Shown in pieces: positions 1 to 5,780 of a DNA stretch of 6,279 nt. Source of the stretch: a bacterium (lineage in GTDB: Bacteria > Ratteibacteria > UBA8468 > B48-G9 > JAFGKM01). The stretch lies in the NCBI GenBank assembly GCA_021157805.1, contig JAGGVW010000123.1, positions 1-6,279 of the forward strand, in the 5' to 3' direction. Every line of letters starts with the position of its first letter. The first letter of the stretch is position 1. The notes beneath the pieces are model-generated. The model saw only the letters and a program-made list of their open reading frames with translations, ran no database searches and was not told where the DNA came from. The position numbers and the translations under genes are program-made.

Positions 1-477
1 ATAGTGGGGGCTGTCTCAATCATAAAATCTGCTTTTAAAAAAAATAAAAAAATTCTCCTTTGTGGAAATGGTGGAAGCGCTGCTGATTGCCAGCATTTTG
101 CAGGAGAAATGGTAGGAAGATTTAAAAAAGAAAGGAAATCATTACCATTTATTTCTTTAACTACAAATACATCAATTTTAACAAGTATTGGAAATGATTA
201 CTCATTCAAAAGAATTTTTGAAAGACAAGTTGAAGGGATTGGTAGAAAAGGTGATATTCTTATATGTTTTTCAACTTCAGGTAGGTCTGAAAATGTTATA
301 CTTGCAGCAAAAAAAGGTAAAGAAATTGGAATGAAAATTATTTCATTCACAGGGAAAACACCAAACCCACTTGCAAAAATTTCAGATATTACTCTCTCTG
401 TTCCTTCCCTTGAAACTCCAAGAATACAGGAAGTTCATCTTTTAATCTATCATATTATTTGTTCTCTTGTTGAATAA
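1..477 (+). CDS. gmhA: Sedoheptulose-7-phosphate isomerase GmhA (SIS domain), 5'-truncated by window edge
   Basis: Converts D-sedoheptulose 7-phosphate to D-glycero-D-manno-heptose 7-phosphate, the first step of ADP-heptose synthesis for LPS core or other glycans; cytosolic. The reading frame is open to base 1. A GTG at 4-6 could be taken as a start, but about 30 residues would be missing compared with E. coli GmhA, so I treat the gene as partial. Numbering from that GTG: the SIS-domain sugar-phosphate loop [12 protein letters not shown] is at 20-31, and a second phosphate-binding segment, STSGRSENV, at 90-98. The expected zinc ligands are present: His31 and Glu35 in QHFAGE, and Gln142 and His150 in [10 protein letters not shown], with the E. 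coli spacing. The stop codon overlaps the next start (TAATG), so the two are probably translationally coupled. The next gene supports a heptose role over other SIS isomerases. Confidence 0.9.
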   Translation: MVGAVSIIKSAFKKNKKILLCGNGGSAADCQHFAGEMVGRFKKERKSLPFISLTTNTSILTSIGNDYSFKRIFERQVEGIGRKGDILICFSTSGRSENVILAAKKGKEIGMKIISFTGKTPNPLAKISDITLSVPSLETPRIQEVHLLIYHIICSLVE

Positions 478-953
478 TGGAAAAGGTAAAAAATTTCACC
501 CAGATAGCAGAAATAGTTAATGAGTTAAAAAGAAAAGGTAAAAAAATTGTTTTTACAAATGGTTGTTTTGATATTTTACATTCAGGACATATAAAATTAT
601 TGAAAAAAGCAAAAGAACTTGGGGATGTTCTCATACTTGGAATAAACAAGGATAAATCAATTAAAAAAATAAAAGGAAAAGACAGACCAATTATGGATGA
701 AAAACAACGTATTGAAATCATTTCAGCGATAGAATTTGTTGATTATGTTGTGCCTTTTGGAGACATCACTCCTGAAAAACTTATAAAAAGAATAAAACCT
801 GACATTATTGTAAAAGGAGGGGACTATAAGAAAAATGAAGTAATTGGAAAAGACATCGTTGAAAAATATGGAGGAAAAGTATATATTTTTCCACTTGTAA
901 AAAATATATCAACAACAAAAATAATAAAGAAAATAAAAAAGATGGAAGAATGA
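477..953 (+). CDS. rfaE2: D-glycero-beta-D-manno-heptose 1-phosphate adenylyltransferase (RfaE2/HldC)
   Basis: Transfers AMP from ATP to heptose 1-phosphate to give ADP-heptose, the late nucleotide-activation step of the pathway that GmhA starts. The 158-residue protein is one complete cytidylyltransferase-like Rossmann domain, matching the stand-alone form and the C-terminal half of bifunctional HldE; there is no kinase (HldA) domain. Visible motifs are FTNGCFDILHSGH (26-38) with the nucleotide-binding HSGH at 35-38, KGKDRPIMDEKQR (66-78), VKGGDY (112-117) and the C-terminal ISTTKII (144-150). The ATG shares its A with the gmhA stop, and no good Shine-Dalgarno is seen, so translation is probably coupled to gmhA. 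Its own stop overlaps the thiE start by 4 nt (ATGA). Nucleotide choice (ADP versus GDP) cannot be read from sequence. Confidence 0.9.
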   Translation: MEKVKNFTQIAEIVNELKRKGKKIVFTNGCFDILHSGHIKLLKKAKELGDVLILGINKDKSIKKIKGKDRPIMDEKQRIEIISAIEFVDYVVPFGDITPEKLIKRIKPDIIVKGGDYKKNEVIGKDIVEKYGGKVYIFPLVKNISTTKIIKKIKKMEE

Positions 954-2011
954 AAGCAATTCAAATAATTGATGTGAATTTTAACAGAATAAGAGAAGGA
1001 ATTAGAGTTGTTGAAGATGGTGTTAGATTTTATATTGAAAATGAAAAACTTTTTAAAAAAGTAAAAAATTTCAGACATAAATTTATAAGTGAAGTCCTTA
1101 AAAACTTTGAATTGAAGACATTAAGAAGAGAAAGGGATATTTTCAAAGATACTGGAAGGAAATATGATATATTAAAGAAAGAGAGTATAGATAGGTTGAT
1201 TGAAAAAAACTGTTTAAGAATTGAAGAAGGATTGAGGGTTATTGAAGAATATTCAAAATGTTTAAAAAGTTCATTATCAAAATCCTTTCATAATTTAAGA
1301 TTTGAGTTTTATGAAATTGAAAAACAGATTATAACTTATCTCTCAAAGAAAAAAATTCCAGTTCCTTCTGTTTATGTAATTATAAATTTAAAAGATAACC
1401 AGAACATTATGGGTTTTACAGAAAGTATTATTGAGGGGAAACCAGATATAATACAGTTGAGATATAAAGGAGTTAACACAAAGTTTTTTGCAAGAATAGC
1501 AAAAAAATTGAAAAAAGTTATCCCTGATGAGATAATATACATAATAAATGACAGAATTGATATATGTTTGATAAGTGAAGCAGATGGGGTGCACCTGGGA
1601 GAGAAAGATATTTCTGTTGAAGATGCAAGAAAAATTCTCCCAGATAAAATTATTGGTGTTTCAATAAATTCACTAAAAGAAGCAGAAAAATATTTGAATA
1701 AAGACATTGATTATATTGCTGTTGGGGCTATTTATCCATCTCCAACAAAAAAAGATAGAAAAACAACAGGACCAGAGATAATAAAAGAAATTAAAAAGAA
1801 ATTCTCTATACCAATTGTGGCAATTGGGGGTATAAATAAAGAGAATGCTGGAAAAGTTATAAAAGAAGGGGCTGATTGTGTTGCTTTTATTTCAGCGATA
1901 GAAAAAGCAGAAAACAAACAAAAATATTTAAAAGAAATGAAAAGGAAGGTGAAAAAAGAATGGATGAAAAAAAGAAAGAAGAGAAAAAACAACCCAAAAA
2001 ACCCCCGGTAA
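950..2011 (+). CDS. thiE: Thiamine-phosphate synthase with N-terminal ThiD2-type HMP-P kinase domain
   Basis: 353-residue fusion. Residues ~137-335 are a ThiE TIM barrel, which joins HMP pyrophosphate to thiazole phosphate to give thiamine phosphate. Its motifs are IIQLRYKG (167-174), NDRIDICLISEADGVHLGE (200-218), GVSINSLKEA (236-245), VGAIYPSPTK (258-267), TTGPEII (272-278), IPIVAIGGI (287-295) and GADCVAFISAI (307-317). Residues 1-~130 resemble the ThiD2 domain (Pfam PF17792), known in fused and free forms as an HMP-phosphate kinase. If so, the protein does two consecutive steps. Two related helices carry RIxEGxRVxE, at 13-22 and 90-99. The ATG overlaps the rfaE2 stop (ATGA). The last ~19 residues are a Lys/Arg tail beyond the usual ThiE end, encoded where the frame runs 52 nt into ftsH. 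The ThiE call is firm; the kinase role rests on family resemblance. Confidence 0.88.
   Translation: MKAIQIIDVNFNRIREGIRVVEDGVRFYIENEKLFKKVKNFRHKFISEVLKNFELKTLRRERDIFKDTGRKYDILKKESIDRLIEKNCLRIEEGLRVIEEYSKCLKSSLSKSFHNLRFEFYEIEKQIITYLSKKKIPVPSVYVIINLKDNQNIMGFTESIIEGKPDIIQLRYKGVNTKFFARIAKKLKKVIPDEIIYIINDRIDICLISEADGVHLGEKDISVEDARKILPDKIIGVSINSLKEAEKYLNKDIDYIAVGAIYPSPTKKDRKTTGPEIIKEIKKKFSIPIVAIGGINKENAGKVIKEGADCVAFISAIEKAENKQKYLKEMKRKVKKEWMKKRKKRKNNPKNPR
1944..1951 (+). promoter_or_regulatory. Ribosome binding site of ftsH, inside thiE
   Basis: GGAAGGTG lies 8 nt before the ATG at 1960 and matches the anti-Shine-Dalgarno well. It fixes the ftsH start at 1960. The frame also extends upstream to an ATG at 1876, but that segment lies inside the conserved ThiE C-terminus and is not FtsH-like. 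Confidence 0.7.
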
Positions 2012-3849
2012 ATAGTAATATCGTTAAAGGACTTATTTTCTGGATAATAACAGGGATTATCCTTTTTTCTCTTTTGAAATTTTCCAAATATGAAGGAGAA
2101 AGAAAAAATATTATTTACAGCGACTTTTTAGAAAATGTTGAACAACACAATATAAAGGGTATAGTTAAAATAAAAGAGGGGTATATTTATGGAGAATTAA
2201 AAAATGGAACGAAATTTTATACTTATAGTGGAGAGGACTCTGAACTTTACAAAATTTTAAGAGAAAATAATGTCGCATTTAAACCAGAGCCAACTTCTTC
2301 TTTCTGGTCAAACCTTTTCATTTCAACAATTCCTGTTATTCTGATTTTTCTACTTCTCTGGTTTATGATTTACAAACAGGTATCAACTGAAGGAAGCCGT
2401 GTTATGTCTTTTGCAAAAAGCAAGCCATTACTGCCTGATTCCAGAAACAGAGTTACATTTGCTGATGTTGCTGGATGTGAAGAAGCAAAAGATGACCTGA
2501 AGGAAATAATTGAATTTTTGAAATCTCCTAAAAAATTTATTCGTCTTGGAGCAAAGATTCCAAAAGGGGTTCTTCTTATTGGACCTCCCGGAACAGGGAA
2601 AACACTTCTTGCAAAAGCAGTTGCTGGTGAAGCAAAAGTTCCATTTTTAAGTATGAGTGGTTCTGATTTTGTTGAAATGTTTGTTGGAGTTGGAGCAGCA
2701 AGAGTTAGAGACCTTTTCAAACAGGCAAAAAAACTTGCTCCTTGTATTGTTTTCATTGATGAAATAGATGCAGTTGGAAGGCAGCGTTTTGCAGGACTTG
2801 GTGGAGGTCATGATGAAAGAGAACAAACATTAAATCAACTTCTTGTTGAAATGGATGGTTTTCAGACAGACGAACATATAATTGTTATGGCTGCAACAAA
2901 TAGACCTGATGTTCTTGACCCTGCTTTAACAAGACCTGGAAGATTTGATAGAACTGTTGTTGTTGATATGCCAGACATAAGAGCGAGAGAACTGATATTA
3001 AAAGTTCATACAAAAAATAAACCATTAGATGAAAATGTTGACCTTAAAATTTTAGCAAGGGCAACTTCTGGACTTTCTGGAGCAGACCTTGCAAATATTG
3101 TAAATGAATCAGCCCTGATTGCTGCCAAAAAAGGAAAAGATAAAATTGATATGAGTGATTTTGAAGAGGCAAAAGATAAGGTCTTAATGGGAGCAGAAAG
3201 GAAAAATCTTGTTATAAGTGATGAAGAAAGAAAAGTAATTGCTTATCATGAATCAGGACATACCCTTGTTCAAAAAAGTTTACCAGAAGTTTACCCTGTC
3301 CATAAAGTTACAATTATACCGAGAGGAAGAGCACTTGGACTAACTCATATATTACCTGAACAGGATAAATTTATCCAGTCAGATACATATTACAAAAATT
3401 CATTGGCTGCTTTACTTGCTGGAAGAGCTGCTGAAAAATTAATTTTTGGTAAAATGTTCACAGGAAGTGAAAATGACTTAAAAGTTGCAACAGAAATAGC
3501 AAGAAGAATGGTTTGTGAATGGGGTATGAGTGAAAAACTTGGTCCTGTTATATTCAGACATAATGAAAATGTCTTTCTTGGAAGGGACCTTGTCCAGATG
3601 AGAGAACACAGTGAAGTAACAACAAGAGAGATAGATGAGGAAATAAAAAGAATTCTTGAAGAAGCAGAGAAAAGAGCAGTTGAAATTCTTACAAAAAATA
3701 TTGATAAACTCCATAAACTTGCAAATACACTTTTAGAAAAAGAAACACTAAAATCAGAAGAAATAGATGAATTGCTCGGAATAAAAAAAGAAAAAGGGGA
3801 AAAGGATGAACAGGGAGAAAATAGAAAAAGCGGTGAAACAGATACTTGA
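1960..3849 (+). CDS. ftsH: ATP-dependent zinc metalloprotease FtsH
   Basis: Membrane-anchored AAA+ hexameric protease that extracts and degrades misassembled membrane proteins and selected regulators at the inner membrane. It is full length at 629 residues. After a Lys/Glu-rich N-terminus there is a membrane helix at ~22-40, an FtsH extracytoplasmic domain at ~41-117 and a second helix at ~118-138. The AAA+ module has Walker A GPPGTGKT (208-215), the pore-loop FVG (241-243), Walker B IVFIDEID (263-270) and the second region of homology with arginine fingers in TRPGRFDR (324-331). The peptidase has HESGH (430-434), with Glu431 catalytic; the third zinc ligand is Asp506 in TGSENDL. No key residue is missing. 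A coiled-coil-like Glu/Lys helix follows at ~555-606. The start at 1960 has a good RBS. The gene overlaps thiE by 52 nt and folE by 44 nt, and its last ~15 codons encode a low-complexity Lys/Glu/Gly tail. Confidence 0.98.
   Translation: MDEKKKEEKKQPKKPPVNSNIVKGLIFWIITGIILFSLLKFSKYEGERKNIIYSDFLENVEQHNIKGIVKIKEGYIYGELKNGTKFYTYSGEDSELYKILRENNVAFKPEPTSSFWSNLFISTIPVILIFLLLWFMIYKQVSTEGSRVMSFAKSKPLLPDSRNRVTFADVAGCEEAKDDLKEIIEFLKSPKKFIRLGAKIPKGVLLIGPPGTGKTLLAKAVAGEAKVPFLSMSGSDFVEMFVGVGAARVRDLFKQAKKLAPCIVFIDEIDAVGRQRFAGLGGGHDEREQTLNQLLVEMDGFQTDEHIIVMAATNRPDVLDPALTRPGRFDRTVVVDMPDIRARELILKVHTKNKPLDENVDLKILARATSGLSGADLANIVNESALIAAKKGKDKIDMSDFEEAKDKVLMGAERKNLVISDEERKVIAYHESGHTLVQKSLPEVYPVHKVTIIPRGRALGLTHILPEQDKFIQSDTYYKNSLAALLAGRAAEKLIFGKMFTGSENDLKVATEIARRMVCEWGMSEKLGPVIFRHNENVFLGRDLVQMREHSEVTTREIDEEIKRILEEAEKRAVEILTKNIDKLHKLANTLLEKETLKSEEIDELLGIKKEKGEKDEQGENRKSGETDT
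3795..3800 (+). promoter_or_regulatory. Ribosome binding site of folE, inside ftsH
   Basis: AGGGGA sits 5 nt before the ATG at 3806, within the final codons of ftsH. It supports a real folE start 44 nt upstream of the end of ftsH rather than a later start. The next in-frame Met is residue 36, after the conserved [13 protein letters not shown] segment. Confidence 0.6.
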
Positions 3850-4381
3850 AGGTATTGGAGAAAATGTAAATAGAAAAGGGCTGAAAGAAACACCCAGAAG
3901 AGTTGCTAAAATGCTTGAGGAAATTTTAAGTGGTTATAAGCAAGACCCGAAAAAAATCCTTGGGAAGGTTTTTTATGAGGAATTTAATGAACTTGTTCTT
4001 GTAAAAGATATTCCATTTTATTCTCTCTGTGAACACCATATACTCCCATTTTTTGGTAAAGCACACATTGCATATATACCAGATGGCAAAAAAGTTGTTG
4101 GAATAAGTAAATTTGCCCGTCTTGTTGATGTTTTTACAAAGCGGTTACAATTGCAGGAAAGAATGACAAATCAGATTGCAGATACAATAATGGAAACTTT
4201 AACTCCTCAGGGAGCAATGGTTGTAATTGAAGCAGAACATTTATGTATGATAATGAGAGGAGTTAAAAAGCCAGGAAGTAAAATTGTAACTTCAGCAATG
4301 AGAGGAATATTTTTAAGGGATTTAAGAACAAGGGCAGAAGCACTCAATCTAATTATGGGAGAGAAAATTTCTCCTATTTGA
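3806..4381 (+). CDS. folE: GTP cyclohydrolase I (FolE, type IA)
   Basis: Opens the purine ring of GTP to give 7,8-dihydroneopterin triphosphate, the entry to tetrahydrofolate and also to queuosine/preQ0-type deazapurines; a cytosolic homodecamer in known members. The 191-residue protein spans the normal length. The N-terminal helix carries [12 protein letters not shown] (25-36). Catalytic and zinc residues are intact: [20 protein letters not shown] (73-92) holds zinc ligands Cys75 and His78 and catalytic His77, and [10 protein letters not shown] (144-153) supplies the third zinc ligand, Cys147. [13 protein letters not shown] (98-110) and [13 protein letters not shown] (113-125) are typical of the family. 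The cysteines mark the zinc-dependent type IA enzyme, not the type IB FolE2. It is the last gene of the plus-strand unit; its stop overlaps the 3' end of the minus-strand small ORF by 8 nt. Confidence 0.96.
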   Translation: MNREKIEKAVKQILEGIGENVNRKGLKETPRRVAKMLEEILSGYKQDPKKILGKVFYEEFNELVLVKDIPFYSLCEHHILPFFGKAHIAYIPDGKKVVGISKFARLVDVFTKRLQLQERMTNQIADTIMETLTPQGAMVVIEAEHLCMIMRGVKKPGSKIVTSAMRGIFLRDLRTRAEALNLIMGEKISPI

Positions 4382-4393
4382 TAAATGGAGAGA
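4368..4393 (-). terminator. Candidate weak terminator hairpin at the convergent gene junction
   Basis: Bases 4368-4374 (TTTCTCC) can pair with 4387-4393 (GGAGAGA, one G-T pair), and 4376-4379 with 4383-4386, leaving a 3-base loop and one bulged T at 4375. Read on the minus strand, the stem is followed by TTTT at 4367-4364, so it resembles a weak intrinsic terminator for the small-protein/mtaB transcript. The T-run is short and the stem AT-rich. On the plus strand no T-run follows. It covers both stop codons. Confidence 0.3.
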
Positions 4394-4556
4394 AAATAAG
4401 AACCACTCCTGAAATCATAAAAATAATTCCAATTATTGCAAAAAAATCAGAAAGTCCCTCTTTCTGGTATGTAAGTTTTGGTTTAAAAGTAAAGAAACTT
4501 CCAATACCAATACACACAAGACCTGCTATTAAAGTGCCTACTTTAAACTGTCCCAT
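4374..4556 (-). CDS. Unrecognised 60-residue protein with two predicted membrane helices
   Basis: I do not recognise a family. The protein has a short polar start (MGQFK), a hydrophobic helix at ~6-24 rich in Gly, Ile and Val, a polar loop (25-36, [12 protein letters not shown]) and a second hydrophobic helix at ~38-58, ending FIK. This hairpin topology fits a small integral membrane protein; there is no lipobox or cleavable signal. An ATG at 4577 in the same frame would add seven residues (MIVKRKR), but the ATG at 4556 has AGAGGA 5 nt upstream and so is preferred. The start lies within the last codons of mtaB (14-nt overlap), consistent with coupled expression as the last gene of the minus-strand unit. 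The opposite-strand frame here shows no family signature. That it is a real gene is inferred from the RBS, overlap and topology. Confidence 0.65.
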   Translation of the reverse strand: MGQFKVGTLIAGLVCIGIGSFFTFKPKLTYQKEGLSDFFAIIGIIFMISGVVLIFSPFIK

Positions 4557-5754
4557 TCTTTTCCTCTTTACTATCATTCATTATATCATAAATTTTCCCA
4601 TCAACAATTTCTTCTCCTTTTACAGAAATTATTTCATTTTTTAAATCTTTTTGAGAAGAAACTAAAAAAGGAATATAGTTTTCTGAATAACCAGTCCAGA
4701 AATTTCCTTCTTTTTTTTCAACAAGAACATTTAAATTTTTGTTAAGAAAATTACTCATTACTTTCCTTCTACTATTTTCTGCGACCTTGAAAATGACTTT
4801 TTCTCTTTCTTTTTTTATTCTCCAGTCAACTTTATTTTCAAGCAACATTGCTTCTGTCCCTTCTCTTGGAGAAAACGGGAATATATGAACTTTAAGAAAA
4901 CCAATCTCTTCAACTGCCTTACAGGACTTTTTAAAATCTTCATCTGTCTCTTCCGGAAAACCAATCATTATATCTGTTGTAAATGTAACATTCTTAAATT
5001 TTTTTCTTATATATTCAATTTTTTCAAGATACTGTGAATAATTATATCTTCTCCTCATCAACTTTAAAATTCTATCTGAACCACTCTGTAATGGAATATG
5101 AAAATGGGGACAGAAAATTTCAAATGAAGAGAGAAAATCAATAAATTCTTTATCTATATGAAAAACCTCAATTGAACTTAATCTTAATCTTTCAATCCCT
5201 TTTATTTTTGAAATTTTCTCAATTAAATCAGAAAGTTTTTTCCCATTATCTTTTCCATAAGCACCAAGGTCAACTCCTGTAAGAACAATCTCTTTATACC
5301 CATTCCCGCCCAGAGTTTTAATCTCCTCCAAAATTTCATTCTCATCTCTTGAACTCACTTTTCCCCTTACAAGTGGAATTATACAGTATGAACATTTATT
5401 TTCACATCCATCCTCAATTTTAACAAATGCCCTTGTATGCTTTTCAAAAAAACTGATTATTCTTGTTCTATTGAAACAGGTAAATTTATCAAAAATTTTA
5501 ACATCTGGAAAATTTACTTTAATTCTCTCTCTTTCTTTATTAACAAAACATCCTGTAAGCCAGACCTTTTTACCTTCTCTTATTTTCTTCCTTATTATTC
5601 TCCTTATTTCTTTTTCAACTTTATCTGTAACACAGCAGGTATTTATTACACAAACATCATTATTCTGCCTGTAAAGAAAAGGGATATTTTCTTTTAGCAA
5701 TTGTGTTTCATATTGATTTACCTTGCATCCGAATGTAATAAACTCAAATCTCAT
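4543..5754 (-). CDS. mtaB: tRNA t6A37 methylthiotransferase, MtaB type (MiaB/radical SAM family)
   Basis: Adds a methylthio group to C2 of t6A37 in tRNAs reading ANN codons, using SAM and two [4Fe-4S] clusters. Numbered from the ATG at 5754 (403 residues): the UPF0004 domain has cluster cysteines Cys10 (TFGCKVNQYET), Cys40 (INTCCVT) and Cys69 (LTGC). The radical SAM motif is CENKCSYC, with Cys117, 121 and 124. LTGVDLGAYG (158-167), RLSSIE (191-196) and HIPLQSGSDRILKLMRRRY (219-237) follow, then a TRAM domain at ~336-395 containing WTGYSENYIPF. The FGCKVNQYET start and the TRAM sequence favour MtaB over MiaB or RimO. The UPF0004 part looks about 15-20 residues shorter than usual between Cys69 and Cys117. 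An in-frame ATG at 5778, 2 nt after the upstream stop, would add MWRSDLLK; homology favours 5754, but the choice is uncertain because a palindrome covers this region. Confidence 0.93.
   Translation of the reverse strand: MRFEFITFGCKVNQYETQLLKENIPFLYRQNNDVCVINTCCVTDKVEKEIRRIIRKKIREGKKVWLTGCFVNKERERIKVNFPDVKIFDKFTCFNRTRIISFFEKHTRAFVKIEDGCENKCSYCIIPLVRGKVSSRDENEILEEIKTLGGNGYKEIVLTGVDLGAYGKDNGKKLSDLIEKISKIKGIERLRLSSIEVFHIDKEFIDFLSSFEIFCPHFHIPLQSGSDRILKLMRRRYNYSQYLEKIEYIRKKFKNVTFTTDIMIGFPEETDEDFKKSCKAVEEIGFLKVHIFPFSPREGTEAMLLENKVDWRIKKEREKVIFKVAENSRRKVMSNFLNKNLNVLVEKKEGNFWTGYSENYIPFLVSSQKDLKNEIISVKGEEIVDGKIYDIMNDSKEEKNGTV
4562..4567 (-). promoter_or_regulatory. Ribosome binding site of the small membrane protein
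   Basis: On the minus strand AGAGGA is followed by 5 nt and then the ATG at 4556. It lies inside the 3' end of mtaB and decides the start in favour of the 60-residue form over the 67-residue form. Confidence 0.55.
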
Positions 5755-5759
5755 TTTGA

Positions 5760-5774
5760 GGAGGTCCGACCTCC
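5760..5774. repeat. GC-rich 15-bp perfect palindrome at the mtaB start
   Basis: GGAGGTCCGACCTCC reads as two 7-base arms around one central base. It is conspicuously GC-rich in an AT-rich region. On the mtaB mRNA it forms GGAGG-TCGGA-CCTCC, so the only strong Shine-Dalgarno-like GGAGG near the start can pair with its own downstream complement. It ends 5 nt before the ATG at 5754 and would encode residues of the WRSDLL segment if translation begins at 5778. A dispersed palindromic repeat is possible but cannot be shown from a single copy. Confidence 0.6.
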
Positions 5775-5780
5775 ACATTG

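Noticed and set aside
1..953. A complete ADP-heptose gene cluster
   Set aside because: Only gmhA and rfaE2 are present. The kinase (hldA), phosphatase (gmhB) and epimerase (hldD) steps are not seen, so no complete pathway can be claimed from this window.
1320..1370. Possible separate thiD2 and thiE genes instead of a fusion
   Set aside because: The frame is continuous through the linker at about residue 130 with no stop, RBS or internal start needed, so a single fused protein is the simplest reading.
1876..1959. Extended ftsH start adding 28 residues
   Set aside because: The added segment lies within the conserved ThiE C-terminal coding region, does not resemble FtsH, and a strong RBS serves the ATG at 1960.
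2370..2756. Minus-strand 128-codon ORF opposite the FtsH ATPase region
   Set aside because: It is antisense to the Walker A and pore-loop codons, has no family signature, and lies inside a conserved gene.
3390..3893. Minus-strand 167-codon ORF opposite the ftsH 3' part
   Set aside because: FtsH motifs on the plus strand are unambiguous. The antisense protein is Ser/Phe/Leu-rich, as expected from reversing Lys/Glu codons.
4358..4397. Direct repeat GGAGAGAAAAT at 4358-4368 and 4387-4397
   Set aside because: Only 11 bp of AG-rich sequence in a purine-rich region; likely chance, and partly the same bases as the hairpin stem.
4378..4644. Plus-strand 88-codon ORF after folE
   Set aside because: It lies opposite the small membrane protein and the mtaB 3' end, has no visible SD at a useful spacing, and its hydrophobic composition is the antisense image of those genes.
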